Shown here one piece after another: positions 1 to 8,144 of a stretch of 64,000 nt of DNA (position 1 is its first letter; each line of letters opens with the position of its first letter). This DNA is from Enterococcus innesii (GTDB lineage Bacteria; Bacillota; Bacilli; Lactobacillales; Enterococcaceae): assembly GCA_018982785.1 (NCBI GenBank), contig JAHHEN010000003.1, forward strand, positions 248,001-312,000. Reading direction: 5' to 3'. The translations under genes and the position numbers were made by a program. The notes beneath the pieces were generated by a model. That model was not told the origin of the DNA, ran no database searches, and saw only the letters and a list, made by a program, of their open reading frames with translations.

Positions 1-800
1 TGATTTACCATGCCCATTCTACAGAAGAGGATTTTCGGAATTCATTTATCGGCTCAAACCAGCTTTCGCCATTATATAAAAAATATTTGATCAGTCTTTA
101 TTCTAGAGCCGATCAGTTGATCACCCCGACTCCTTATTCGAAAGAACTTTTGGAAGGGTATGGTATCCAAGTACCGATCGAGGCAATCTCAAACGGGATC
201 GATCTTGACAAATATCAGCCGGATCAAGAGAAAGAAAAAGCCTTTCGCGAGTATTTCAATCTCTTACCAGATCAAAAAGTCATTATATCCGTCGGTTTAT
301 TTTTTGAACGAAAAGGCATTCTTGATTTTGTAGAGATAGCTAGACAGTTGCCTGAGTATACGTTTATCTGGTTTGGTCATACACCAATGATGACGATTCC
401 TAAACAGATCCGCGACCTTGTCAATGAGGACCATCCAGAAAATGTGTTGTTTCCCGGCTATATCAAAGGAGACATCATCGAAGGCGCATATTCAGCGGCT
501 GATCTGTTCTTCTTTCCATCCTATGAAGAAACAGAAGGAATCGTGGTCCTTGAGGCGTTAGCCAGCCACCAAAATGTGCTTGTTCGGGATATTCCTGTTT
601 ATAAAGGTTGGCTAAGCAATGGGCACAATGCATACATGGAAAAAACCAATCAAGGATTTATTGAGAAAATCAAAGGAATCGTGGAAGGCACATTGCCACA
701 GTTGAGTGAAGCCGGCTATGAAACGGCCAAGCAAAAAAGTATTGATGAAATCGGATATGAACTAAAAGAAGTTTATACAAAAGTGATGAATACGGAATGA
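1..800 (+). CDS. bgsA: Glycolipid glycosyltransferase, GT4 family (5' end outside window)
   Basis: The frame is open from the window edge (first full codon at position 3), so the N-terminus is missing; the TTG at 87 is internal, because the upstream codons read IYHAHSTEEDFRNSF, typical GT4 N-domain sequence. The C-terminal domain has the EX7E signature of retaining GT-B enzymes (EETEGIVVLE). It sits directly upstream of a second GT4 gene that looks like the glucosyl-diacylglycerol synthase. In enterococci these are bgsA and bgsB, which build diglucosyl-diacylglycerol, the lipoteichoic-acid anchor; this gene would add the second sugar. Family is certain; the symbol rests on gene order. Confidence 0.7.
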   Translation, partial: IYHAHSTEEDFRNSFIGSNQLSPLYKKYLISLYSRADQLITPTPYSKELLEGYGIQVPIEAISNGIDLDKYQPDQEKEKAFREYFNLLPDQKVIISVGLFFERKGILDFVEIARQLPEYTFIWFGHTPMMTIPKQIRDLVNEDHPENVLFPGYIKGDIIEGAYSAADLFFFPSYEETEGIVVLEALASHQNVLVRDIPVYKGWLSNGHNAYMEKTNQGFIEKIKGIVEGTLPQLSEAGYETAKQKSIDEIGYELKEVYTKVMNTE

Positions 801-831
801 AGAAACTAATGGAAAGTTTGGAGGGACCGTT

Positions 832-2061
832 TTGAAAATCGGATTTTTTACAGACACCTACTTCCCCCAGGTAAGTGGTGTGGCGACGATCAAGACATTG
901 AAAGAAGAGCTTGAGAAAAAAGGCCATAAAGTCTATATCTTTACTACGACCGATCCAAATGCTGATCTGGATGAAGAAGATATTATTCGCATGCCAAGTG
1001 TCCCGTTTGTGTCTTTCAAAGACCGGCGAATCGTAGTGCGCGGCATGTTGTATGCCTATTTGATCGCCAAAGAATTAGAGTTGGAATTGATCCATACCCA
1101 TACCGAGTTTGGCTCTGGGATGTTGGGGAAAATGGTGGGGCGCAAATTGCAGATTCCTGTGATCCATACCTACCATACGATGTATGAAGACTACTTGCAC
1201 TACATCGCCAACGGAAAGGTCTTACGACCATCTCACGTGAAATATCTTTCACGGCTCTTTGCCAACCACTCGACAGGTGTTGTTTGCCCAAGTGAACGAG
1301 TCATCGATACGCTGAGAGGGTATGGTGTGGTTTCACCGATGCGGATCATCCCCACAGGGATCGAAGTTGAGAAGTTTCGTCGACCGGACATTACAACTGA
1401 CATGAAAAAAGAATTGCGGGAGAAATTGGGTATCACTGAGAATCAGCCCATGCTGCTTTCCCTCAGTCGTATTTCCTATGAAAAAAATATTCAGGCAATC
1501 ATCGACGGGATGCCAGAAATTTTAACGAAGATTCCTGATGCGCAATTAGTGATCGTTGGGAAAGGTCCACATAAAGAAAAATTAGAAGAAAAAGTGGTGG
1601 ATATGGCTTTATCTGACCATGTTCAATTTGTCGGTGAAGTGGCGAATGATAAGGTAGCGATCTATTATCATGCGGCAGATTACTTCGTGAGTGCCTCCAC
1701 CTCAGAAACACAAGGTTTGACTTACACGGAAGCAATGGCTGCTGGAACACCGTTAGTCGTTGAAGGCAATGACTACTTAAATACTTTGATCGACGATCCG
1801 TCTTTAGGTGTCACCTATGAGAGTGATCGGGATTTCGCAAAAGCATTTATTGATTATTATGAACGAAAGATTCCTGCTGATCCCGAAGTTCTTGCTAGGA
1901 AGATGTATGAGATTTCGGCACTACGTTTTGGTGAGTCGATGCTGTCTTTCTACCATGACATGGTCGCTTATTATGAAACAGAACGCATCGAAAAAGAAAC
2001 CGAGCAAACATTAGAAAAATTCAAAGTTAAATTGAAAGCATTTCGCCGAACGGTCGATTAA
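832..2061 (+). CDS. bgsB: 1,2-diacylglycerol 3-glucosyltransferase-like, GT4
   Basis: This 409-residue GT-B enzyme likely transfers glucose to diacylglycerol at the inner membrane face, giving the first glycolipid of lipoteichoic-acid anchor synthesis. The N-domain starts KIGFFTDTYFPQVSGV, with the Gly-containing loop typical of lipid glucosyltransferases, followed by HTHTEFGSG and HTYHTMYEDY. The C-domain carries SLSRISYEKN and the EX7E motif in SETQGLTYTE. The start is TTG, chosen because GGAGGG ends 6 nt upstream. It follows bgsA by 31 bp and is followed by a strong terminator, so the pair ends an operon that begins outside the window. Confidence 0.75.
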   Translation: MKIGFFTDTYFPQVSGVATIKTLKEELEKKGHKVYIFTTTDPNADLDEEDIIRMPSVPFVSFKDRRIVVRGMLYAYLIAKELELELIHTHTEFGSGMLGKMVGRKLQIPVIHTYHTMYEDYLHYIANGKVLRPSHVKYLSRLFANHSTGVVCPSERVIDTLRGYGVVSPMRIIPTGIEVEKFRRPDITTDMKKELREKLGITENQPMLLSLSRISYEKNIQAIIDGMPEILTKIPDAQLVIVGKGPHKEKLEEKVVDMALSDHVQFVGEVANDKVAIYYHAADYFVSASTSETQGLTYTEAMAAGTPLVVEGNDYLNTLIDDPSLGVTYESDRDFAKAFIDYYERKIPADPEVLARKMYEISALRFGESMLSFYHDMVAYYETERIEKETEQTLEKFKVKLKAFRRTVD

Positions 2062-2187
2062 TTTGGTTTCACTCAATACATCTTGTGAGAGAGAAAGTCA
2101 TAAAGCAGTTGGTCTACTAATTAATAACAATCAATAGGTTGAAATTTATAAAAACAGGTACTTGATTTACTCAAAATGAACAGAATA

Positions 2188-2236
2188 AACAAGGAGCACT
2201 CGAAAAGCATGATATTTTCGAATGCTCCTTGTTTTT
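2188..2236 (+). terminator. Intrinsic terminator after bgsB
   Basis: A long stem (AACAAGGAGCA arm pairing with TGCTCCTTGTT, continued by CGAAAA/TTTTCG with one mismatch) is followed by TTTTTT. It closes the bgsAB transcript about 130 bp after the stop codon. Confidence 0.85.
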
Positions 2237-2325
2237 TGAGAGCGTAATTAGTTAACACATGTCACGTCACCTTTACAGTAGGTTAAGAGTTAGGCAAACA
2301 TATAATCTGATAAAAATTTTATATT

Positions 2326-2451
2326 TTACGAAAAAATTCTTAATTTGTAATTTATAATACCAGCAAGATATTTTACTATTGATAGAGCAGGTTCTAAAGT
2401 GCCGTTTTCATAATTTTCTATTTGAATAGTTGTAAATAACTGGATGGTTGA
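2326..2451 (-). pseudogene. Remnant of an XRE/Cro-type HTH regulator
   Basis: The reverse strand carries an open stretch of about 40 codons reading TTIQIENYENGTLEPALS and then IVKYLAGIIN. This resembles the recognition-helix end of HTH_3 (XRE) domains, where a 'TI..IENG...PSL..' pattern is usual. It is preceded in frame by a stop and has no start codon or Shine-Dalgarno site, so only the C-terminal half of a helix-turn-helix is left. It lies just upstream of the MntA/HepT pair. The match is judged by eye and is short. Confidence 0.35.
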
Positions 2452-2496
2452 CTATTAGATGCTTAAAAGATTCTTTTAGGAGAAATTGAAAAATGA

Positions 2497-2502
2497 TATA
2501 AT
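2497..2502 (+). promoter_or_regulatory. -10 box for mntA-hepT
   Basis: A perfect TATAAT lies 30 nt before the mntA start. No convincing -35 hexamer stands 16-18 nt upstream, so an activator or a weak promoter is possible. Confidence 0.45.
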
Positions 2503-2531
2503 AATAACGAAGAAGGGAGGGCGAAGGATAA

Positions 2532-2843
2532 ATGATGTATACATTGACAGAAATAAAACAGATTGTTTTACCAATTGCTAAGAAGTATGGTGTTGCTGAA
2601 ATGTATCTTTTTGGTTCTTATGCTAGAGGTGAAGCAGACGAACAGAGTGACTTAGATTTTGCAGTCAAAGAAGATGCTAGCGGCTACTTAATTGATCACT
2701 ATTTTTCTTTTGTCGAAGAACTTGAAACAGCGTTCCAGAAGGAGATTGATCTCATTTTTCTTGATAGTGTCAATGAATCAGCGACACGTTTTGCCAATCG
2801 TTTTGCTCCCAGATTTGAGAAAGACAAGGTGAAAGTGGCATGA
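2532..2843 (+). CDS. mntA: MntA-type antitoxin, minimal nucleotidyltransferase
   Basis: This 103-residue protein has the defining GSX10DXD motif of MNT-fold nucleotidyltransferases (GSYARGEADEQSDLD, about residues 29-43). In characterised MntA-HepT systems the enzyme transfers AMP from ATP to a tyrosine of the partner HEPN toxin and so inactivates it. The stop codon overlaps the start of the HEPN gene (ATGA), which implies translational coupling. ATG at 2532 or 2535 can serve as start; GAAGG precedes both. The gene sits in an AT-rich accessory patch between housekeeping genes. Confidence 0.8.
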   Translation: MMYTLTEIKQIVLPIAKKYGVAEMYLFGSYARGEADEQSDLDFAVKEDASGYLIDHYFSFVEELETAFQKEIDLIFLDSVNESATRFANRFAPRFEKDKVKVA

Positions 2844-3229
2844 GGAACCGACTGGAAAGTGATTTATTCCATATAGAGATTATGATTGACCGATTCTCTC
2901 GAATTGAGGAGTATTCAAGACGATTTACGAAACTTGGTATTGATATTCGTGACGAGATGGCTCTGGATAGTTTGTCTTTTCAATTGGATCAAGCAGGCGA
3001 ACAATTATCAAATGGGAAATTATCATCCGAGTTGAAGAAAGAGTTTTCCGATGTGGATTGGCGAGAAATGAAGAGTGTGAGAAATTTTATTGCCCATTCA
3101 TATGTACGTAAAAATAATGCGGTTTTAATGAAAATAATTAAAAAAGATGTGCCAAAATATATTGATCAACTCTATAGTGTTAGACAGCAACTATTGAAAC
3201 AAATACGAAATGAAGAAAATGAAAAGTAG
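2840..3229 (+). CDS. hepT: HepT-like HEPN RNase toxin
   Basis: This is a 129-residue all-helical HEPN (DUF86) protein. The RX4HXY active-site motif is RNFIAHSY (R81, H86, Y88); in studied HepT toxins R and H form the RNase centre and the Tyr is AMPylated by MntA. The gene overlaps mntA by 4 nt and is closed by its own terminator, so the two form a self-contained toxin-antitoxin unit. All catalytic residues are present, so the toxin looks intact. Its RNA target and any role in phage defence or plasmid maintenance cannot be read from sequence. Confidence 0.8.
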   Translation: MRNRLESDLFHIEIMIDRFSRIEEYSRRFTKLGIDIRDEMALDSLSFQLDQAGEQLSNGKLSSELKKEFSDVDWREMKSVRNFIAHSYVRKNNAVLMKIIKKDVPKYIDQLYSVRQQLLKQIRNEENEK

Positions 3230-3257
3230 ATTAGATGTCAGTCTAGTCTATTTTTTT
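3227..3257 (+). terminator. Intrinsic terminator of mntA-hepT
   Basis: The stem TAGATTAGA/TCTAGTCTA (one G-T pair) starts at the hepT stop codon and is followed by seven T. Confidence 0.85.
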
Positions 3258-3812
3258 ATGAACATAACAATAAATAGTGGGGAATGAGCAGAAAACACTG
3301 ATAGAATGAAAGAGATTTTTTTAGAGAGGGGAATGCTTCTGTTTATGCTTGCTATCGGAAAGAGTGTGGTTGGCTGGGTTGTGCAAAATCGATTTGGAAA
3401 AGAATTTTTGGGTTTTACGGCTGTTTTTGTTTCAGTAATACGAACAAAATTATGCCTTGATTTTTTTATTCTTTCTTTGGATGAAGGTTGGATGCTCTTT
3501 TCGATTTAGCTTTCATGGATTCCAGAAGTTAGCTATTCAGTTGAATGAAACATGAAAGTATCTTTGATAGTTGGCATTTTAGTAATCAGTCGGATTCTTA
3601 AAAAAAGGGACAAGGAAGAAAGCGATGAATGAAGACATTCTCAAAACATATTTTGATGAAAAATAGAAGGGAATTATAGAGATATGTTCTCACGAATGTT
3701 CTCACAAGAAAATAAAGGGGCTGTAACCGTTGATAGCAGTGGATTTGTTTCCCTTGTTGATGTTTTTAGCGTATACTAAAGACATGAACTTTTTTATTTT
3801 GGAGGGATCTGC
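3258..3812. other. Intergenic region with no recognisable gene
   Basis: A 67-codon frame (3306-3509) has a poor start context and no family resemblance. Two tiny frames follow: 26 codons at 3552-3632 (one hydrophobic helix, then KKRDKEESDE) overlapping 13 codons at 3625-3666 preceded by AGGAAG. ATGTTCTCAC occurs twice in tandem near 3683-3704. A TATACT at 3772-3777 may be the -10 of the downstream gene. The stretch looks like decayed accessory DNA; I cannot support a gene in it. Confidence 0.4.
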
Positions 3813-4687
3813 ATGAAATTAGGATTTATCGGTACTGGAGTCATGGGTCAAGCGATGGTTGGTCATCTCTTAGCTGCAGGACATACAGTGAATGTTTACA
3901 ATCGGACGAAAGCAAAAACAGATGAACTCGTTGCGAATGGAGCAATTTGGTGTGACACCCCAACAGAAGTTGCATCAGAAAGTGAAATCATCTTTACAAT
4001 GGTTGGTTATCCATCTGACGTTCAAGAGGTTTACTATGGGCCTCAAGGGATTTTTCAAACGACTGTGACAGGCAAAACATTGGTGGATTTTACCACCAGC
4101 ACCCCTGATTTGGCAGAACGAATCTACCAGACAGCGAAGGAAAAAGGAGCAGCGAGTATTGATGCGCCAGTTTCTGGTGGTGATCTTGGTGCGAGAAACG
4201 CCACGCTAACGATTATGGTTGGTGGCGATGAAGAAGCTTACCAACAAGTAAAACCACTTTTTGAAGTATTAGGAAAGACGTTTCAACTTCAAGGAGGGGC
4301 AGGGAAGGGTCAGCATACGAAAATGGCCAATCAGATCATGATTGCCGGAACTATGACGGGGATGACAGAAATGCTGGTCTATGCAAACCAAGCGGGTCTA
4401 GATTTACCACGAGTGATTGACACGCTTTCTGGCGGTGGGGCAGCCAATTGGTCCATGACGAATTACAGTCCACGTATCCTAAAAGAGGATTATTCACCAG
4501 GCTTTTTGTCAAACATTTCATCAAAGATTTGGGGATCGCTTTGGATGAAGCCAAGAAGATGGGATTGGATTTGCCAAGCACCACTTTAGCTAAAAAATTG
4601 TATGATCAGTTGGCTGAAAAAGGCTTCGAAAATGACGGAACGCAGGCGCTGATTAAACTTTGGTGGCAAGATGGAAAAAAATCTTAA
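3813..4687 (+). CDS. NAD(P)-dependent 3-hydroxyisobutyrate dehydrogenase-like oxidoreductase (frameshifted)
   Basis: The protein starts KLGFIGTGVMGQAM (Rossmann GXGXMG), then NRT for NADP preference, DAPVSGGDLGARNATL (substrate-binding DXPVSGG) and GKGQHTKMANQ with the catalytic Lys. This is the beta-hydroxyacid dehydrogenase family (3-hydroxyisobutyrate, tartronate semialdehyde, glyoxylate/succinic semialdehyde reductases); the substrate is not predictable. The reading frame breaks in a five-T run at 4503-4507. One more T restores ...SPGFFVKHFIKDLGIALDEA and a normal protein of about 291 residues ending at 4687. The break is probably a sequencing error. Confidence 0.75.
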
Positions 4688-4770
4688 AATGACAAAAAAA
4701 ATACGAAAAATCAATGCAAGATAGAGGATGTTTTGATACAATATAACGGACAGAAAAAGGAGGCTTACGA

Positions 4771-5001
4771 ATGAAAAGTTCGCAATTAGTCGCTATCATC
4801 AAACGTTTAGAAGCGATGGTCGAAGCGCAAGACAATGAAGTTCAAGTACGTCGTTTTGAAAAAGAAGGCGTCGAAAAATGTACCGTTACTTATGACAATT
4901 CGACAGAAACGTTTGAATTAACGGAAGCAGAATCAAGTCAATCTTATCAATTTGATAACGTTGATATTGTAGCCATGGAAATCTATGATTTGATCCAATA
5001 A
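4771..5001 (+). CDS. ykuJ: YkuJ-family small conserved protein
   Basis: This 76-residue protein (KSSQLVAIIKRLEAMVEAQ...TYDNSTETFEL, ending IVAMEIYDLIQ) matches the YkuJ family of Bacillales and Lactobacillales. The function is unknown. AAAGGAGG precedes the ATG, and the gene is monocistronic with its own terminator. Confidence 0.7.
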   Translation: MKSSQLVAIIKRLEAMVEAQDNEVQVRRFEKEGVEKCTVTYDNSTETFELTEAESSQSYQFDNVDIVAMEIYDLIQ

Positions 5002-5040
5002 GAATGAGCGGGACGTTCGTCGTCATTTTCTCATTTCTAT

Positions 5041-5071
5041 ACAGCAAGCCTACTGGGGCTTGCTGTTTTTT
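5041..5071 (+). terminator. Intrinsic terminator after ykuJ
   Basis: The perfect stem ACAGCAAGCC/GGCTTGCTGT has a 6-nt loop and a T run. It lies between ykuJ and the convergent nuclease gene. Confidence 0.9.
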
Positions 5072-6011
5072 ATTTATCTGCTGCTTTTTCTTGGCGATAC
5101 AGGTGATTGAGGATGATCCCTAATGGATCGAGATCTTTCGGGGCTAAAGGAAGCGCAGCGCTTGCTGGCGGAAGTGATTGGAATGTTTCTTCGGGAGAAA
5201 GAATGTTTGTTTGGATCAACTTGCCAAAGCTGACTTGATAGTATTTGATTTGAGTCGTCTGTGATCCTGGCTCCTCTAAGTCAAGGGGGATAGAAAAAAT
5301 CACTTCTGGTTCTTGAATAAACTGATTGACCCTCACGATTTCTTGGTAAAAGCTTTGCGCCGAATGGATTTCTCCCTGTAGCAAACTTGCTTGTTCAAAT
5401 AATAAATGATCAATAAGATAGGTTAAGCGTTCATCCAAAAGTGAGAAGCACTCGGTTTTTTGTCCAGCAAAAAAACAGCCGATTTCTCGCCACTTCTCTT
5501 CCAAGGGATACGCATCCATTTGAGGGAGTTGCTTACGTAAGGTCAATAGCGTCAGTTCGTTGACAGTCGGCAATTGAAAGGTTTCTGACAATAATTGAAA
5601 CAACATCGGCAATTTTTTTGTTTGCCGAAAGGGGCCATAACTGCCAATTTGTGGTGTTTGAGTGATCGTGAAGCTATGATTCGTCAAGTCAACAAAGCAG
5701 TAGTTGGCTGAATGGTTCATTTGTCGGTTGTAGATAGGATGAAAAGCTTGGATCAAACGACATTCAAGTAATAGTGCATCCAATTCTGTATCTGTTTCGA
5801 TCGTTTCAAAATCAACGACATTATAAACAAGTCGAAGCACCTTATTGGCATGCTGCTGGTTTTTTCGGAAGTAGGAAACGACACGCTGTTTCAATGATTT
5901 GGCTTTTCCTACATACAAGACTTCGTTGTGCTGATCTTTCATTAGATAAACACCAGGCTTTTCAGGCAGGGCATTTGCTTTGTTTTTTAGAAACTCTTTG
6001 TTCGGATTCAT
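5070..6011 (-). CDS. GIY-YIG endonuclease, UvrC/Cho-like
   Basis: The N-terminus (about residues 14-50) is a GIY-YIG domain: KPGVYLMKD...VLYVGKAKSLKQRVVSYF, as in the 3'-incision half of UvrC. The 313-residue protein lacks the UvrB-binding and RNase H-like C-terminal half of UvrC, so it resembles Cho-type UvrC homologues that incise damaged DNA after UvrAB loading. The start is the ATG at 6011, preceded by GGAGAGGAA; the frame stays open to 6137, but that extension lacks family sequence. A good SigmaA promoter lies at 6148-6176. No LexA-type box is seen in front. Confidence 0.65.
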   Translation of the reverse strand: MNPNKEFLKNKANALPEKPGVYLMKDQHNEVLYVGKAKSLKQRVVSYFRKNQQHANKVLRLVYNVVDFETIETDTELDALLLECRLIQAFHPIYNRQMNHSANYCFVDLTNHSFTITQTPQIGSYGPFRQTKKLPMLFQLLSETFQLPTVNELTLLTLRKQLPQMDAYPLEEKWREIGCFFAGQKTECFSLLDERLTYLIDHLLFEQASLLQGEIHSAQSFYQEIVRVNQFIQEPEVIFSIPLDLEEPGSQTTQIKYYQVSFGKLIQTNILSPEETFQSLPPASAALPLAPKDLDPLGIILNHLYRQEKAADK

Positions 6012-6147
6012 CGATCGTTCCTCTCCTTCCTCCAAAGAGTAGCAGATGAAGTGTAAGAGAGCAACGTTTGCTGGCCATTGACAAGAAAAAATTAGAAATA
6101 GAGTGGAGGCAACGCAATGATAAACTTTGACATTCAAAGGAAATTTC

Positions 6148-6176
6148 TCTATAACGGAAACGGATTATTTTGTCAA
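6148..6176 (-). promoter_or_regulatory. SigmaA promoter of the Cho-like gene
   Basis: On the reverse strand TTGACA and TATAGA are separated by exactly 17 nt. This predicts a leader of about 130 nt before the ATG at 6011. Confidence 0.7.
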
Positions 6177-6254
6177 CTCGCAGCTTTTAAAATCTTAGAA
6201 AATCAATTCTTAAATAAAAATGCGCTTAAAAATAAAAAAAGTTCGAAAAAATTC

Positions 6255-6311
6255 TTGCATTTCTCAATAACTTCCGATATAGTTTGACTATCAAATGATT
6301 TGATTATCAAA
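6255..6311 (+). promoter_or_regulatory. fab operon promoter with tandem FabT operators
   Basis: TTGCAT (6255-6260), a 17-nt spacer and TATAGT (6278-6283) form a SigmaA promoter. Two palindromes follow, TTTGACTATCAAA (6283-6295) and TTTGATTATCAAA (6299-6311), both matching the FabT operator known from streptococci. They cover the -10 box and the transcription start and are spaced 16 bp, so FabT with acyl-ACP should block initiation of its own operon. Confidence 0.8.
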
Positions 6312-6319
6312 GTATTCGG

Positions 6320-6772
6320 ATGGTGAAGGTTATGGACCCCAATTTAGAAACAGTTAATGACTACTTAGTCAGCGTCTTTAATGACATCTTAGTGATTGAA
6401 GAATCTGAATTGAAAAAATCTCAATTCAAAGACCTTTCAATTACCGAAATGCATACCATCGAAGCCATCGGGATGTACAAAAAAAAGACCACGACTGAAG
6501 TTGCCAAAGAGCTTTCGATCACTGTTGGGACTTTGACCATCGCGATCAATCGTTTGGTGAAAAAAGAATATGTAGAACGGATTCGCAGTGAAGATGATCG
6601 GCGAGTCGTCAAACTAGGTTTGACGAAAAAAGGAAAACTCCTTTATCGTGTTCATCAGCATTTTCATCGTGAGATGGTGAAGGGTGTCTTGAGTCAGATG
6701 TCTCCTGAAGAGGAACAGGCACTGTTGAAAGCACTGAAAAATCTGCATGACTTTTTACAAGATTATAAGTGA
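6320..6772 (+). CDS. fabT: FabT, MarR-family repressor of fatty-acid synthesis
   Basis: This is a 150-residue MarR winged-helix protein. The pattern FKDLSITEMHTIEAIG, then VGTLTIAINRLVKKEYVERIRSEDDRRVVKLGLTKKG, is characteristic of FabT. It uses long-chain acyl-ACP as corepressor and shuts down the fab/acc genes. It is first in the operon with two FabT-type operators immediately upstream, so it is autoregulated. The start is uncertain: ATG 6320, GTG 6323 and ATG 6332 are in frame; 6332 gives the family-typical N-terminus, but none has a good Shine-Dalgarno site. Confidence 0.85.
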   Translation: MVKVMDPNLETVNDYLVSVFNDILVIEESELKKSQFKDLSITEMHTIEAIGMYKKKTTTEVAKELSITVGTLTIAINRLVKKEYVERIRSEDDRRVVKLGLTKKGKLLYRVHQHFHREMVKGVLSQMSPEEEQALLKALKNLHDFLQDYK

Positions 6773-6781
6773 GAATAATGG

Positions 6782-7744
6782 ATGAATATGTTTGGAAAAA
6801 TTACCGCGACTGCAAGTTATGTTCCAGAAAAAATCGTAACAAATGATGATCTATCAAATTTGATGGATACTTCAGATGAATGGATTCATTCTCGTACGGG
6901 AATCAAACGAAGAAGAGTCGCTGTTGGCGAAAACACTTCTGACCTTTGTATTCGCATCGCTCAAACGCTCTTGCAAGATGCTCAGCTTTCAGCAGAAAGT
7001 CTGGATTTTATCTTGGTAGCGACGATCACACCGGATTTCAATACACCGGCGGTTGCTTGCCAAGTCCAAGGAGCGATTGGGGCAGTCAATGCCTTTGCTT
7101 TTGATATCAGTGCAGCATGTGCTGGTTTCGTGTATGCATTGTCTATGGCTGAAAAACTGATTCGAACAGGCGCTAAAAAAGGATTGGTCATCGGTGGAGA
7201 AGTACTTTCAAAAGTCTTGGATTGGAACGACCGTTCGACGGCTGTTTTATTCGGAGATGGTGCCGGTGGACTATTGCTGGAAGCATCTTCAGAGCAGCAT
7301 TTACTCAAAGAGTCTTTAAAAGCAGATGGGACGCGAGGCATGTCCTTGACATCTGGTTTTCGCACGAATGAGAATCCTTTTTCACAAAACGCTCCGGCGT
7401 ATAGTGCTTGTATGCAAATGATTGGACGAGAAATCTTTGATTTTGCGACGCGTGATGTGGTCGCCTCGATCAATGATCTGACACAAGATGAAGCAATCGA
7501 TTATTTTTTGCTTCACCAAGCAAATTCTCGTATTTTAGACAAAGTTGCTCGCAAGCTGAAGCAGCCCCGTGAGAAATTTTTGCAAAATATGCAAGATTAT
7601 GGCAATACTTCGGCAGCCTCGATTCCGTTATTGCTAGATGAAGAAATCAAACGAGGTACACTGTCCCTTGGCAGTGGTCAAAAAGTGGTGTTCTCAGGTT
7701 TTGGCGGCGGATTGACATGGGGAACTATGTTAGCCACCTTATAA
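6782..7744 (+). CDS. fabH: Beta-ketoacyl-ACP synthase III
   Basis: FabH condenses acetyl- or branched acyl-CoA with malonyl-ACP to start fatty-acid synthesis. The catalytic triad is visible: C113 (SAACAGF), H245 (LLHQAN) and N275 (YGNTSAAS). The length (320) is normal. It follows fabT by 9 bp with only a weak ribosome site, suggesting coupled translation. Confidence 0.93.
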   Translation: MNMFGKITATASYVPEKIVTNDDLSNLMDTSDEWIHSRTGIKRRRVAVGENTSDLCIRIAQTLLQDAQLSAESLDFILVATITPDFNTPAVACQVQGAIGAVNAFAFDISAACAGFVYALSMAEKLIRTGAKKGLVIGGEVLSKVLDWNDRSTAVLFGDGAGGLLLEASSEQHLLKESLKADGTRGMSLTSGFRTNENPFSQNAPAYSACMQMIGREIFDFATRDVVASINDLTQDEAIDYFLLHQANSRILDKVARKLKQPREKFLQNMQDYGNTSAASIPLLLDEEIKRGTLSLGSGQKVVFSGFGGGLTWGTMLATL

Positions 7745-7796
7745 CTTGTTCACGAAACAAAATTACTATTGAAAAACACATTGGAGGAATATACAC

Positions 7797-8021
7797 ATGG
7801 TATTCGAAAAAATTCAAGAAATCGTAGCAGAAGAATTAGGAAAAGAAAAAGAAGAAATCAAATTGAACACGAACATCCAAGAAGATTTAGAAGCAGATAG
7901 CTTGGATCTTTTCCAAATCATTAACGAGATCGAAGATGAATTCGATGTGAAGATCGAAACAGAAGATGGTATCACAACCGTTGAAGATCTAGTTAAATAT
8001 GTAGAAAAACAACAAGCATAA
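7797..8021 (+). CDS. acpP: Acyl carrier protein
   Basis: This is a 74-residue acidic helical carrier. The phosphopantetheine attachment serine is S35 in [14 protein letters not shown] lies upstream of the ATG. A terminator directly follows the gene, which may give acpP (the most abundant product of the pathway) a shorter, more abundant transcript than the downstream enzymes. Confidence 0.93.
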   Translation: MVFEKIQEIVAEELGKEKEEIKLNTNIQEDLEADSLDLFQIINEIEDEFDVKIETEDGITTVEDLVKYVEKQQA

Positions 8022-8024
8022 AAC

Positions 8025-8058
8025 AAAGGCTAGGCAGACAGCCTAGCCTTTCCTTTTT
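8025..8058 (+). terminator. Intra-operon terminator between acpP and fabD
   Basis: A perfect 11-bp stem AAAGGCTAGGC/GCCTAGCCTTT with a 5-nt loop is followed by CC and five T. The T run is short and offset, so partial read-through into fabD is likely. Related operons carry fabK at this point; here there is only about 120 bp. Confidence 0.75.
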
Positions 8059-8144
8059 AAGAACGTGTTTTTGCTGATTCATAGACGAACTGCAAGAATC
8101 CATGTTCTCCAACGATAACCATCAAAGTAATGAAGGAGTGCAAA

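Noticed and set aside
3306-3509. 67-codon frame downstream of hepT
   Set aside because: Poor start context, no family resemblance, and located in apparently decayed DNA.
3683-3704. Direct repeat ATGTTCTCAC twice
   Set aside because: Two short copies only, with no spacer regularity; not a CRISPR or a recognisable mobile-element end.
6012-6137. N-terminal extension of the Cho-like nuclease
   Set aside because: The frame is open, but the extra 42 residues are unlike the family and the ATG at 6011 has a good ribosome site.
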